Part shown: piece by piece, positions 54,201 to 64,000 of the stretch
Numbering within the stretch: position 1 is the stretch's first letter
Layout of the letters: every line of letters starts with the position of its first letter
Origin: Trichostrongylus colubriformis
Taxonomy: Eukaryota > Nematoda > Chromadorea > Rhabditida > Trichostrongylidae
Length of the DNA: 64,000 bases
Direction of reading: 5' to 3'
Assembly: GCA_963978905.1 (NCBI GenBank)
Contig: OZ022256.1
Location: 7,795,501 to 7,859,500 of the forward strand
The notes under the pieces: model-generated
The model's input: only the letters and a program-made list of their open reading frames with translations
What the model was told of the DNA's origin: nothing
Database searches by the model: none
Position numbers and translations under genes: made by a program

Positions 54201-57200
54201 TAGAAGCCGGAATGCTAAAAGTGCAAATTTTTATGCTTCGAGTACTACATTTCTGAGCCCCATAAATACTAACACTTATGGATTCAGAAGACGAACAGCA
54301 TCGATTTGTAGAGCGAAAGATGGCCTTGTATGAACACATGTATAAAATTCGTTGAAAGGTGTTGTGAAACACAGGGAAAACGCGGCACGAGCTTATTACA
54401 ACCTGATAATTATCGAAGAAGGGGTTATATTCAAAAAAGAATGTATGTGAAGGCTCTTCTGCTTGCAGCAATGACTTTTAGAAAAAAGGCTGACCCCTCG
54501 AGTTTATGACACTCCTGCGAACCGCATGAAAAGTACTAAGATATGATGCGGTAGCATACAATATGTTCACATGCGCCAGGGGAAATGGAATCCTATTCTG
54601 TTATTGTTGCTATTTCTGTTCTATTTTGTTTTCTGCTCCATCACTGCAGAATTTATTTTTAAAGTCAATTCCATATGAGCTATGGCGATGGAACGGACCT
54701 GCACTAACCGCTGCACCAACCTTTAGGAATTGAAGCAAGGTATGGAAAAGGAGGTCAGCGATGTAGATAAACAGTATTAAATAGAAACGTACCATTGTTT
54801 GTACTTTATCGATCCTCGCTCTAGCAGTTCTGCTCAATCTTAACACATAGTTACACAAAACTACATACGGTATCACAAGCATAATCAGAAGCGACATATT
54901 GGTTATTGTCAATATCCATGTAGCGTAATGCCTGGACTCCTAAATAAACTCTATGAAAAAATAGACCAAACACGTGGAACAATGTACATAGCAACCGATA
55001 CAAGAATTTTCAGTGCTAAAAAATTAAAGTGAAAAAAAGTGAGACTGCAGAAGGTCAAACAACAACAGGTCTCCCTCAAATCTTTTGAATATTGTCTCTT
55101 CGTTGATGACCACTTACTCCTTTGGACGAAACTTTCAAAAGAATTTATAGAAACGGTTACAAGTTGAGCTTTAGCCCTTTAGCCTAAGGTAGTCTTAAGA
55201 TGGCTGGCACTTTTTTACTCTGTATCTCCCCCGCAGGACTGTACATCGGACGGAGCACACGTAGTTTCCTGGAACTTCCGAATCATTGGGCTGAGGTGAA
55301 ACCATGCGGCTGGACAGGATTTGTTTATCAACTTCGTTAGCCAAACGAAAATCGTACTGTAACGAGTTTTCCAGCGAGATATAATACCTCATTCGGATGG
55401 ATGAAAATATGATATAGGAAAGAGAGACTGAGGAGGGAGGAAATGAATGTCACTGGTTGTGAAGAGGATGCTTTGTCAAAACTGCATGTCCTGAGATTCA
55501 TGAAGCGTCTCCGAAGCAATTTACCAGGGAATGGTTTGAAATGTTCACGGAACTTTGAAATGAGACGAAGAAGTATCGGTAGGGTCTCCAGTGCTGATCT
55601 CAACTATGGAAACCAGAACTGCAAAATGCCTTCTCGAAGCAAGTCAGGAGGGGTCAAAATTTCTTTGCGATGACACATCGACATGGTGCGTTGCTTGAGG
55701 TGACGTTGAAGAGGCTGACCGTGTTCGTAGCAGCAATCGTTGTAGCTCAGTGATAGCGCTCTTCTTAATGGTAGTAAACGGTGAATTCATCCCTCCGATT
55801 AGACTTTTCGGTGAACCAGCCAAACAGGGCACCCGGTCAGGGGGGGGGGGGCGGAGGGAATAACTCACTGGCGAGTGATGGTGACGTCACAGTCACCGCG
55901 ACGGTGTACGATGGCCTGCGCTACAAACATTGTGCTTCAGTGAGAATAACCTTGCTGTCATTTCACACAAGTCTTAAGATGGCTGGCACTTTTTTACTCT
56001 GTATCTCCCCCGCAGGACTGTACATCGGACGGAGCACACGTAGTTTCCTGGAACTTCCGAATCATTGGGCTGAGGTGAAACCATGCGGCTGGACAGGACA
56101 CTTACACCTAAAATTGTCAGCTCTCCCACCTGTCGCATGCCTGTTGAAGCAGCAGCATTATGTGCAGCCCCTAGTGTATTAGCAAACTACCAACAAGGTA
56201 CCCTCATGGAAGTGCAATGGTAGGACGCAGGCCATCGTTCACGTCGCGCCGCGCGGTGGCTGTGACGTCACCCAGCACGCAACGCATGCGCACGTCGGTG
56301 AGTTCTTCCGTGGAGCCCCCGGTCAGTGAGTCAGCGCATGCAAGTTTTGACTGCTCCTTATTGGCTTCGGAGCGGCATTTTGCATCATTGCTTTTTACGA
56401 ATGGTATCAGCACTCGAGATGCTATCGATCCACCTAGGTTACGCATCAAAGTTTCATGAGAAGTTAAAACCTTTCCCTGTTCAGTAGGTTGGTCAACAAA
56501 GTCCATTTGTTTCAGACAGAATTAGTGCCTTAGAACACTGCGAAGGCTTGCCTTATTCAAACAGGTCACAAAGCGCTCCTGAAAAAGTCATAACATGAAC
56601 TGAAAATTCAACTATCAAAATTTGAAATTTTCACCCAGTTGAAATCATCTGATATAATAGGTGTGGGCATATAGGTACCAACAGCACTGTTATATAGCGC
56701 TGGCCTACAGAAAAAGGGCCTTACAAGCGCAATGGCAATACATAGTATCATCCACACATAGACCATTTTACCTGAAAATTCACTACGTTTAACTTATGAA
56801 CACTTTTTGTAAGTGTATATCATACCTCTAAATAGACATCGTAAATTTTGCATCGAGGGAATCATCTCTACGCATCGATCGAATCCTATCACAACACAAA
56901 TGAATCCCGATCCCATATAGGAGCCTGTAGATTAGCTCTGGTGACAATTCTTACTAATTTTTTTTCACAAGAACTGGTATCTTACTCCATGCCAGATGTC
57001 CAGTGAGCTGATTGAGGAGGACATCTGTGCAAAATACTGCTCCTGTCTAAATGACAATATTGAACATCAGTCCTACCTCTTCTTAGGAAATGCTGAGGGT
57101 TGTTGGTAAAGTGTGGGCCCGTGACTTTAGCACCTAAGGTTTGCATCCCAAGCGAATAAGTACGTAATGAAGTGCGTATACGGACTGATGTTTATGGGGT

Positions 57201-58528
57201 AAGTACCCTTATGCCAGGATTTCTCGTTGCGCTGTGCTGCTCGCGACTCCTGCGCGCTCGAGATGGCTGGGCTGCTCACAGTGGGAATCGCGTGTAATTG
57301 CATAAGAAAAGCGGCGACCGTATCTTACGCTCATTTTTATTTATTTAGCTGCTATAATAAGCTTGTTTTCGTATTATCCTTATTTCTTTAAATAGGATAC
57401 GGTAGAATTTAGTTCGTATTGGATATTTTCAGCTCACCCTTGTCTGATGAAAACGTTTTGTATGCATTCATACCATGTCTTTCTCTGTGTCTGTAAGTGT
57501 TCAGTTGTGGAATATGCGTTCTTGTAGAAATACGGGATGGTGGAAATTTCGGAAGAGGATCAGATACATATCGATAACAGGCTCCGCCTGGTTGAAGGAT
57601 TAAGACATAAAGAGGTAGCAATTCTGTATCTCCACGAAAACGCCGTTGCCACCCTTCCTGGTCGATGCGTATCTAATTTTTTGCCGCACATTCCACGATT
57701 TTACAAAAACGCGAGTTCTACAACTATTAACGCTTTTCAAAGTCCGGGTGAGCAAAAATGGAGCATAAAGGATGATACAGAGCATAGAAAATGGAATGAA
57801 TGCATGTAAAACATTATCCTCAACCGAGGGTTTACTGAGTACATTGTCCAATGAAATGAAAGCAGTACGGAAACGAGCTCATTTTGGCGGCAAAATGAAT
57901 GAAAATACACTCCGGACGTGGTCGCTGCTCCTCCTGTGCAGTCACATACGAAATCCCACCGAAGGCAGTCATTTCGCGCGTAAATGTCGCGCGGCGTACG
58001 TCGCAACGCGAAATACTGACATAAGTTACACACCTATACCCTCGTTCCCTCAGTAAGCTAGACACGAAGCTAACGACTTAAAGATAGGAGGCTTTATCGT
58101 CTTGGGTGAGCTTGGTACATGAACGTGTTGCTCGGTCACTGCAACACGCTACCCTCTCCCCTTATCTTCTGAAAAAAACTCACAAATTGAAAATACGCCA
58201 CGATGATCGAACCGGACAGTAGTACCATCAAATCGAGTATTCCATTGAAGAACATCAGCTGATAGCAAGGAATTCTCGTGAGTTTCCCACGAATCATAGC
58301 CATCATTGAGAGTAGGTAGGCAACCTGAAAATGGCTGGCGTGTGAGCAATGACACTTGTGTTGGTCATAGCGATTACTTACTGCGAGAGAAATTCCAAAT
58401 ACTAAGAAGCAAGTGCCTTGAACTTCTCGGACGGTGCCCCGTTGTTTCCATTCGTCACGAGTTCTCCGGCTACAGTTGTAATCCTCTGGATCGAGTATCC
58501 ATGGAATGTTGACATAGACGATTTGCAT
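48273..58528 (-). CDS. serpentine chemoreceptor, class T (srt), gene 2
   Basis: Paralogue of srt gene 1. Exons: 58382-58528, 58184-58324, 56986-57046, 56826-56924, 56635-56771, 54793-54939, 49744-49873, 48273-48403. All phases agree: 330 aa, no stop. The first seven exons have the same lengths as in gene 1 (147, 141, 61, 99, 137, 147, 130 bp), so the structure was duplicated intact. Landmarks: DYNCSRRTRDEWKQRGT, IPCYQLMFFNGILDLMVLL, FQFTGAVFCTD, VVIGFDRCVEM with LRCLFRG, FFCRPALYNSAVGTY, LLIMLVIPYVVLCNYV, LLLQAIIICSTNATAAI, IIWQFSHGIHGVVYI, HIRRHVKGIFGC and a Met/Ser-rich tail. ATG follows a TTTTTGCTGCAG acceptor by 5 nt. Intron 6 is about 4.9 kb and contains a Tc1/mariner-type element and a reverse transcriptase relic. 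Intron 5 holds the 129 bp repeats. Confidence 0.88.
50698..52126. mobile_element. Tc1/mariner-type element, ~1.43 kb, decayed
   Basis: Terminal inverted repeats of about 170 bp: left tgattcaaaaaagtctc ... atcaaattgtagttgga ... gatacagccact, right the complement ending gagacttttttgaatc. Internal plus-strand pieces resemble the C-terminal part of a transposase (LEKELRGEKLFRR and GLIESWHQV in separate fragments) but are broken. In srt gene 2 intron 6. Confidence 0.75.
52714..52773. repeat. perfect 16 bp stem hairpin
   Basis: AAAAGCCAACTCGTGC at the left and GCACGAGTTGGCTTTT at the right, with a 28-base loop. Confidence 0.75.
53215..53350. mobile_element. short palindromic MITE
   Basis: ttgcactgctaacattccaa against ttggaatgttagaagtgcaa, with outer acttcacaatttgac / gtcaaattagaagt. 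It lies immediately before the reverse transcriptase relic and may be inserted in it. Confidence 0.7.
53355..53760 (+). pseudogene. reverse transcriptase relic, Penelope-like
   Basis: Frame-shifted pieces in order: MGQRAALALAICFM (equivalent of the PMGSPLAPxLA box), LVYCRYIDDCFI (YxDD catalytic box), MDECFRLIN, WLPYLNTHV (thumb-like FLD/LNV box), WYRRA, and IHSTSAHPAAVKHVV followed by FKTA. This order is that of Penelope-like reverse transcriptases. Several frameshifts and stops make it inactive. In srt gene 2 intron 6. Confidence 0.75.
55191..55319. repeat. 129 bp direct repeat, copy 1
   Basis: Identical, base for base as read, to 55970-56098. In srt gene 2 intron 5. Confidence 0.9.
55840..56290. 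mobile_element. inverted-repeat element around copy 2
   Basis: ggtgacgtcacagtcaccgc ... acgatggcctgcg at the left mirrors cgcaggccatcgt ... gcggtggctgtgacgtcacc at the right. A G run (55848-55858) precedes the left arm. Confidence 0.6.
55970..56098. repeat. 129 bp direct repeat, copy 2
   Basis: Identical to 55191-55319. It lies between the two arms of an inverted repeat (55880-55922 and 56222-56270). Confidence 0.9.
57190..57315. mobile_element. MITE family A, half element
   Basis: gtacccttatgccaggattt, then cgcgctcgagatggctgggc and cgcgtgtaattgca. Only one arm is visible. In srt gene 2 intron 2. Confidence 0.5.
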
Positions 58529-58535
58529 CGATCCT
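58529..58535 (-). promoter_or_regulatory. probable trans-splice acceptor of srt gene 2
   Basis: tttttgctgcag then GATCG then the ATG at 58528: the same 5 nt spacing as in gene 1. Confidence 0.45.
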
Positions 58536-58663
58536 GCAGCAAAAATAAATCAAGATGGTTCACGCGACACCTTTCGCAATGAGCGTGGTTTCGAGTTCAT
58601 ATCAAAAAAACGATAAGGAAATATTTATGAAATTAGTGTATAGAAGTCAGTCGTATGATGGTT

Positions 58664-58838
58664 TAGAGCCGCGTTCATACTTTGCGCGGGCAGGGCGTGG
58701 CTGCGTTCACAGGCAGCGTGGAATAGTGGCAAGGGGAGGTGCAGAGACGATGCACGCAGCGAGACAATGTGACACAGGTGGAGACGCAGACACACGCAGT
58801 CAGGCCCTGCCGCCGACACCGCGAGGTATGAACTCGGC
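58664..58838. mobile_element. MITE family C copy
   Basis: ccgcgttcatactttgcgcg and gcagggcgtggctgcgttca at the left, gcaggccctgccgccgaca and gaggtatgaactcggcctc at the right. Just upstream of srt gene 2, in its presumed promoter region. Confidence 0.72.
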
Positions 58839-58839
58839 C

Positions 58840-60234
58840 TCAGATCATTGGAGGTCCTTCTTGACACAGTTGATGACTGAAACTTCGTTGCCAATATTCT
58901 TCTACTCCGACTAAATGCCGATTTTTTGAAACAAATTCTTCCTTCTACAGCCACCTATTGCGAATAATGGATGGTGTCTTTGGCTTAAACCAATGGTCCT
59001 CTTTTGAGATCCAGTCATCAAGACGTTCAGGCGAAATACCTTTAGAAGCAGTATCTATGAGAATGTATAAGAATATCTCTTCAACAAACGTCGCCAAAAG
59101 CTCGCAGTGGAATGGTAGCGATCTTACAGCTTCGCGCAGAGATTAGATATTTGGCAGACAGGAGGAATATAGTTCAAAAAACAAGACAGTTACGTTCTCA
59201 CTCTACAAAATAAGAACGTTAATTTCCCATTCCGCTCACGCAGTTTCGCCTATCACAAGTGTTCATCCGCTTCGCCGATGATTACTGAGTTTTAGGAGAG
59301 GCTAGCGATTAACTTCGATAAGCTAGAGAACAACAGCACATTAAATCCGAGATTTTTGAAAGAGAAGCTCAACCGACGTCGATAATTGCGGAGTTTTGGT
59401 GGAATCTAGAAATTAACTGCGGTAGGTTGAAAAACAACAGGAAATAGAAAACGGATATTGACGATGAAAGTGGAATACAGATGACGTTTTTGGAGGTTAT
59501 ATGATACTTCTTTCATTGAAAACTCCTTTTTTGCGTTGTCCGTATGCTTGAATCAACAGCAAAGGAAAAGTTGTTGCATTATTTAATGTTAAAGTTGATT
59601 TAGGTCAATGAACTCCATCCAAAAAAAAGCTAGGTCAGCAAATGTTAAGTGTAATGCCTGCCAAAAGCTGTCATACATGATACATTTAACTATTTCGCGG
59701 TTCGGTTTTGAGATAAAAATTGCCTAGGCTCATCAAACAGTAGTATGAGTTTGCAAATTTGAGACGCCATCGTACTTCTAGTATAAGTAATGGTCTGAAC
59801 GACTCAAATGTAGTGGTTTCAATGTCAAGGACCACTATCGCCCTCACTCGATAACAAATTTAAAAGTGGGTGAAAAAGGTAGAAAAAAGGCACTCGAACT
59901 GGTGTGGTCAAGAGTCAAAGAGCGCTTCTATTGGCGCACGTTATAACACATCGGGACAAGCTAGGCACTTGTCCCTGGGGTTGCCCTTCCTGGCATATCG
60001 TCCCGGACCTTCTATTTCCCTTTCCCAAACATCCAACTATCCTTCCTCCTGTCTTCAACGACTCAGTGCTATTGGTGGAACGAAACGATGATGGAGCCCA
60101 CACTTGAGGGTCGATACAGCTTCATGGAATGCTCATCAACTAAACCAGCAATGCACGCTGGTATAGCAGCGTACCTCAGACACTCATGAAACTCTAATCG
60201 ATCTTGATGAAGATAGCTCTTTCTGAGCGCAAAT
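58840..60234. other. region without a recognised gene
   Basis: Two imperfect tandem units of about 118 bp near 59270-59460 (each with gattactgagttttagg- or gataattgcggagttttgg-type starts and an aacaacag end). No frame with family features. Confidence 0.4.
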
Positions 60235-60805
60235 GAAAGGCATCGTGCACTGAAAATGAGTTTCTCTATCGCCCATATGATTATGTTGTATATGCTTAAT
60301 AAGGGCAGCATGCAAGGTTTCACGCAAAAAGGTGAGAATCCGGCTGAGCTCCTCATAGTGTTGGCCAAGGGGGCGGGCCTCGGAGTAGATAAGAGCCCCG
60401 TCGTCCGCCCGTTCGGAGACGAAGAGTGAGACTGTTCACGTTACTTTTCCTTCCCACTATGCGTCTCCGACAGCGGAGGCCGAGACGGCGCTCATTTATT
60501 CTGGTGCTCCGCCTCTCGGCCGCCACCTTGAGAAGCTGTATCCTAGCAGGAGTCTCTCTTTTTTGCGTGAAACTTTGCGTGCGGCATTTGACCCTTTGAT
60601 GATCCCGCCGTTTGCACTTGTCTGGCGCGCGTTTTTTCTCACGCTCATAGCATAGTGCACTGCGTTCCAAAAAAGCATTTCTTGAAAACTTTTTATTTGA
60701 TGTTTTTTCGAGTAGATGTGTGCAGTGATCCTTACTTGAGACACAGAGACTAGCCTAGACAAGACTGCGCCTAGATCTGACAGCATACACGATTCCTTTG
60801 AGTTC
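60235..60805. mobile_element. MITE family E, apparently full-length
   Basis: Both outer ends are visible: the left end contains the complement of gcacgat-cctttc and gttgtatatgc, and the right end has cacgattcctttga. The inner arms gaatccggctgagctcctca and gagaagctgtatcctagcag mirror each other. It is the longest of the four copies. Confidence 0.65.
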
Positions 60806-61218
60806 CACTGGATTGCACGCACTACCACACAACAATGAGCGGTACAGCAATGTTATACCGCACATCAGTAACATTAACAGCTATGTTTGATGAGCACTTT
60901 GCAAGTACTTCACGACACACGCAAGAGCTCGCCGCTCAAGACGTGATGCTAAGGGAGCAGTTGCCTTCTGGCTCATCTTTGAGTGATTGTATGAAATTGT
61001 CCCCTTTGTTTCTAGGTCTCCCTGAGCTCCGAACTTGCGCTCTTTTTGATCCACATATAGAGGACGGTTTTGGCGAGCTTTCATTGCTCTTATCTGACTT
61101 TGAAGAAAACGATGTGTGGTGAAACCGATGCGTGAAATTACAGGGACATTAGGAATCATCCAGCTTACGGTTTATTGTAGATGGGATGCAGTGGTGATGT
61201 ATCACGTATGATTTTAAT

Positions 61219-61800
61219 TCATCAAACAACAAAAATTCCTTCTAGAAGTACTATGAACGCTTTTACGGTCGTGCGAGCCAAGCAGAACAACCTAGGATGC
61301 TCTATGAACGCCGCTCTTGAATCTAAAAAAAGAGGAAATTGTAGAAACTCACACAATAAGACGGCATCAACGCTGGCATAAAAAATAGCCAGAAATTCGA
61401 TTCCAAGCTTATCTGCAATAGAATGCCTGAATGGTGTTACTGTAAATACCATAACACCTATTATGCTATTTCAGCATGCAAATAATATGCTAGAGCACGT
61501 ATCTCAAGAATGAGCCTTATTGTGTAGACGTCTCTAATGATATAGCAAATCTGCAAATGTCATCGAGCTTCCATGAGCAAGAAATACTTTCAAAGATCTT
61601 GTTGTCAATTGTACGAATGCAAAGGGTGTGAACTTGCAAAAAGCATGCTGAAACGGTTTTTTCATAGTCGAAGGAACGAATGTAGTAGCAGTCAGTTTGG
61701 CATTGTTCTTGAAGTTGTAGGTATCAAAACCCTCAGAGAGCAGGATAGACTTGACTTGTGATGTGGCCGAAACTCCTGCAAAGCTCACCTACCAATACAG
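61219..61800 (-). other. possible minus-strand exons, unidentified
   Basis: Open stretches 61534-61788 (after a ttggtag acceptor) and 61375-61450 / 61215-61355, with plausible splice edges (tatttacag, tgtgtgagt, ctcttttttttag). They read hydrophobic pieces such as LGIEFLAIFYASVDAVLL but show no family I can name. May be a receptor remnant or chance. Confidence 0.2.
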
Positions 61801-61852
61801 AAAAGCAAAATTGAATCAGACAGACCTTCGGCAGAACGCTTAGAAAATCACG

Positions 61853-61866
61853 AGGGGGGGGGGGGG
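61853..61866 (+). repeat. G homopolymer
   Basis: Run of about 14 G. Length likely unreliable in any assembly. Confidence 0.7.
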
Positions 61867-62084
61867 ATAAATCAGGTATCCAACCATCTGATATATGTCT
61901 TCTGTGAATGGAAGCTCGGGGAGCAAAGAAATGTTATGCGGCACATTTCGGCACCTGATCATGGATAATCAACGATATTCAGATTGGTGGACCAGAATTC
62001 TCAAAGTGCTAGATCCTCGAGTAACTCTATTCAAGCATCACCGTTTTCACATTCGCAATGGCGCTGCCCCCCTTTTTTTTGACT

Positions 62085-62305
62085 TGACCATGCCTTACGT
62101 CAGAATTTCGCGCTGCTGCATGCGGTGTACTACGCGATGCGTGCGAGCTACGGGTACCGCTGTGTTGAGTTCTGAAGTATTTGATTACACGATGACGCTG
62201 ACGGCGTCCAATGCAGTTGAAGTGAAATCGCTTTAGGATCCAACTATAGCTGCACCTCAACCTCACCTAAATCGCGTCAGGATTCGTATGAGGTGTGTGT
62301 AAAGT
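62085..62305. mobile_element. MITE family A, diverged
   Basis: gccttacgtcagaatttcgc and the far end aaatcgcgtcaggattcgta form the outer inverted pair. The inner cgatgcgtgcgagctacgg matches other family A arms. Confidence 0.5.
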
Positions 62306-62324
62306 GGTACGAATGACTTTCTTC

Positions 62325-63090
62325 TCACCTAATGTGCGAAGAAGTGATTACTGCTTCGCACCTGTGGTGCGAAGAAGTAATTATCGAGGGGTGAGAATCT
62401 GAGGTCACCCAATAATGTAACTTGCCTACAATAGCCACCGAAAGAAAAACCATATGGTAGAAGGCAGCTAGGAGAAAATGAATTTTTAATTCGGTATTAC
62501 AAGGCAGAAAAGAGCTTTAGTTTGAAAATACACATTCAGTATTCTACCAATAACCTTTGCATGAATAAACTCAAAGGTCAGGAAATTGGTCCTAGTGGGT
62601 ACGAAATTTAATTTAAAAAAATGAATGCGAAGTACAATGAGTGAATTTATGTAATAAAAGAAAGTGTGCATGTTTGTAAGCATATCATTACATAACCATC
62701 ATGATTGTCTAGTTTGCCCTTTCGCTACTTGTCAAAAGGGTACCGCATGTCCGTTGGGAAGTCGAGTTGTGAATTGCGTTACTTCCTTTCCAATATGACT
62801 CGTTGACACCTGAGTATGAATTCAGTACTTTGACGAGAGGTCGGCGCTACCTATTTAAACAAGTGGGTGAGCGATCCACATACACTTTTAGTTTTATAAA
62901 AAACTAAAAAAACTTTAAAAATTTGAAACGGCATGTCTTACCCGATAAGAAAATTCTTCTACTCCTGGCTTCTTTTATTCATACCATCTTTCTTTTGGTG
63001 GCAATTCTAGGCAAGTTGCATAATTGGGTGACCCCAGATTCTCGCCCTTTATTAATTACATTTTCGCACATTAGGTGCGAAGAAAAACAT
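62325..63090. mobile_element. ~770 bp element with ~160 bp inverted ends
   Basis: Left: cttctcacctaatgtgcgaa ... gagaatctgaggtcacccaa ... acttgcctac. Right is the complement: gcaagttgcataattgggtg ... gattctcgccc ... cacattaggtgcgaag. The left end carries an extra internal duplication of gtgcgaagaagt-atta. The centre is AT-rich with no frame. Confidence 0.72.
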
Positions 63091-63094
63091 TCCA

Positions 63095-64000
63095 CTTTAT
63101 ACACACCCAGGTCAGAGCACAGCTAGAGCTGGATCCTTAACGAAATCCTGGTGAAATAAGGGCACACACACCAGCTGACTCATACGGGAGCTACTAGCCC
63201 GAACTCGAGCGGGTAAGGCGCCATGATTGCTTCATAGTGATGCAAGAAAGGTGCACGCTCGAAGTGGTCTGAAATCTTCGCCCACGAGGAGGCAGGTCGA
63301 CCAACCTGATAACCGCGAGGTGTGCCTTCGACTGTTCCTTTACCGCGTCTTTTCGGCCTCTTTTTTCGATTCTTTATCGGCGGCATATTCAAATGACACT
63401 TCTACTTCCACATTGAAATCTATCTTTTGTAAGACTTTCTAGCATTGTAGCTTTTATTCTCAAAGTTCGGAATAGACTTTTATTCTCGTAAAATGATGAT
63501 ACCCATAATATATTCAGATCACATAGCCCATTAAGACCACGATTACACCACTGATTATCGCATATTTTGTTTCATGTGTGAGGTAAACCACTGAGCCTTT
63601 TCTTATTTCTCAAGCTTGGTGAGCAATTCTTGGAGGCCATTCCGCGTGCAGCTATAGTTTTTCTATTGTTTTTTGCTCCAATATAGACGTCGTAAAGCAA
63701 AGAAACACTGTCCAGCACAGCGCGTTTCCGTAGGCACGTAAACAGCTGCGCGGTAGATCATTGAATTGTGAGTCGCGAGACCATGTGTTGTGTTGCTATG
63801 CTCCATCATAGCAATGGAGGACACATAGTCGTTGTCCACTAGTATAAATCTACCAAAATCTTACAAGAACAACGAACATCAATTTGGCCACATATGTAAT
63901 CCCGAAGATCTGGTTCTTCACTGGTTCTGGTTATTTCAAAGAATATGCGAGAAGGGGATATGAAACTCGAAAAGATATTCCTGGCAATTCAACTCCAACG
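63095..64000. other. right edge, no gene recognised
   Basis: Short basic minus-strand frame at 63180-63392 (KNRKKRPKRRGKGT) without family features. A short inverted pair at 63790-63830 (ctatgctccatcata / tgctatg-type) is weak. Nothing else stands out. Confidence 0.35.

Noticed and set aside
55735..55810. tRNA-like stretch with gtagctcagtgatag
   Set aside because: The D-arm looks right, but no anticodon stem or acceptor pairing can be formed; not called as a tRNA.
57537..57809. 90-codon plus-strand frame in srt gene 2 intron 2
   Set aside because: No recognisable domain or splice partners; part of a weak inverted pair with 57430-57480.

Overview
Eukaryotic nuclear DNA, almost certainly from a clade V (strongylid or hookworm-like) parasitic nematode. 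The evidence is short GT-AG introns of about 55-70 bp in housekeeping genes, three nematode-type expanded families (an srt serpentine receptor pair, a TTBK-like kinase and a two-domain C-type lectin), and a very dense load of palindromic MITEs and mariner relics. Nearly every real exon is short, so genes were rebuilt by joining exons whose splice sites and reading phases agree. The species call is inference.

Layout. (1) 0.76-8.4 kb, minus strand: a gene array in the order yars-2 (mitochondrial tyrosyl-tRNA synthetase, 10 exons), an SDHAF1-like LYR protein, and eif-3.M (eIF3 subunit M, 10 exons). From memory, the C. elegans orthologues of the two outer genes (K08F11.4 and K08F11.3) are neighbours, so this looks like a conserved nematode operon. 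(2) 9.06-15.9 kb, plus strand: naf-1, an H/ACA snoRNP assembly factor, divergently oriented from yars-2, with a dead mariner in one intron. (3) 17.2-21.7 kb, minus strand: a TTBK/CK1-like kinase lacking only its first exon here. (4) 25.5-32.7 kb, plus strand: a secreted C-type lectin with two CTLDs (9 exons, 319 aa). Upstream lies an inverted duplicate of its fourth exon with flanking intron. (5) 37.1-58.5 kb, minus strand: two tandem srt chemoreceptor genes (325 and 330 aa, 8 exons each). Their first seven exons match in length. Two orphan srt 3' exons follow at 34.0 and 36.0 kb. (6) 58.5-64 kb: repeats and unrecognised sequence, with no secure gene.

Introns and spacers hold at least ten repeat families: two D34D mariners, a Tc1/mariner-type element with long terminal repeats, a 1,034 bp foldback element, a TTAA-flanked element, palindromic MITE families (called A, B, C, E, H, I, L and P here), a tRNA-like SINE, and a Penelope-like reverse transcriptase relic. 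Three cases are notable: a 230 bp near-perfect palindrome nested in another MITE with a 9 bp target duplication; a MITE end that forms the sequence just upstream of a lectin splice acceptor; and a perfect 129 bp direct repeat inside an srt intron. I saw no CRISPR, phage, rRNA or convincing tRNA gene.
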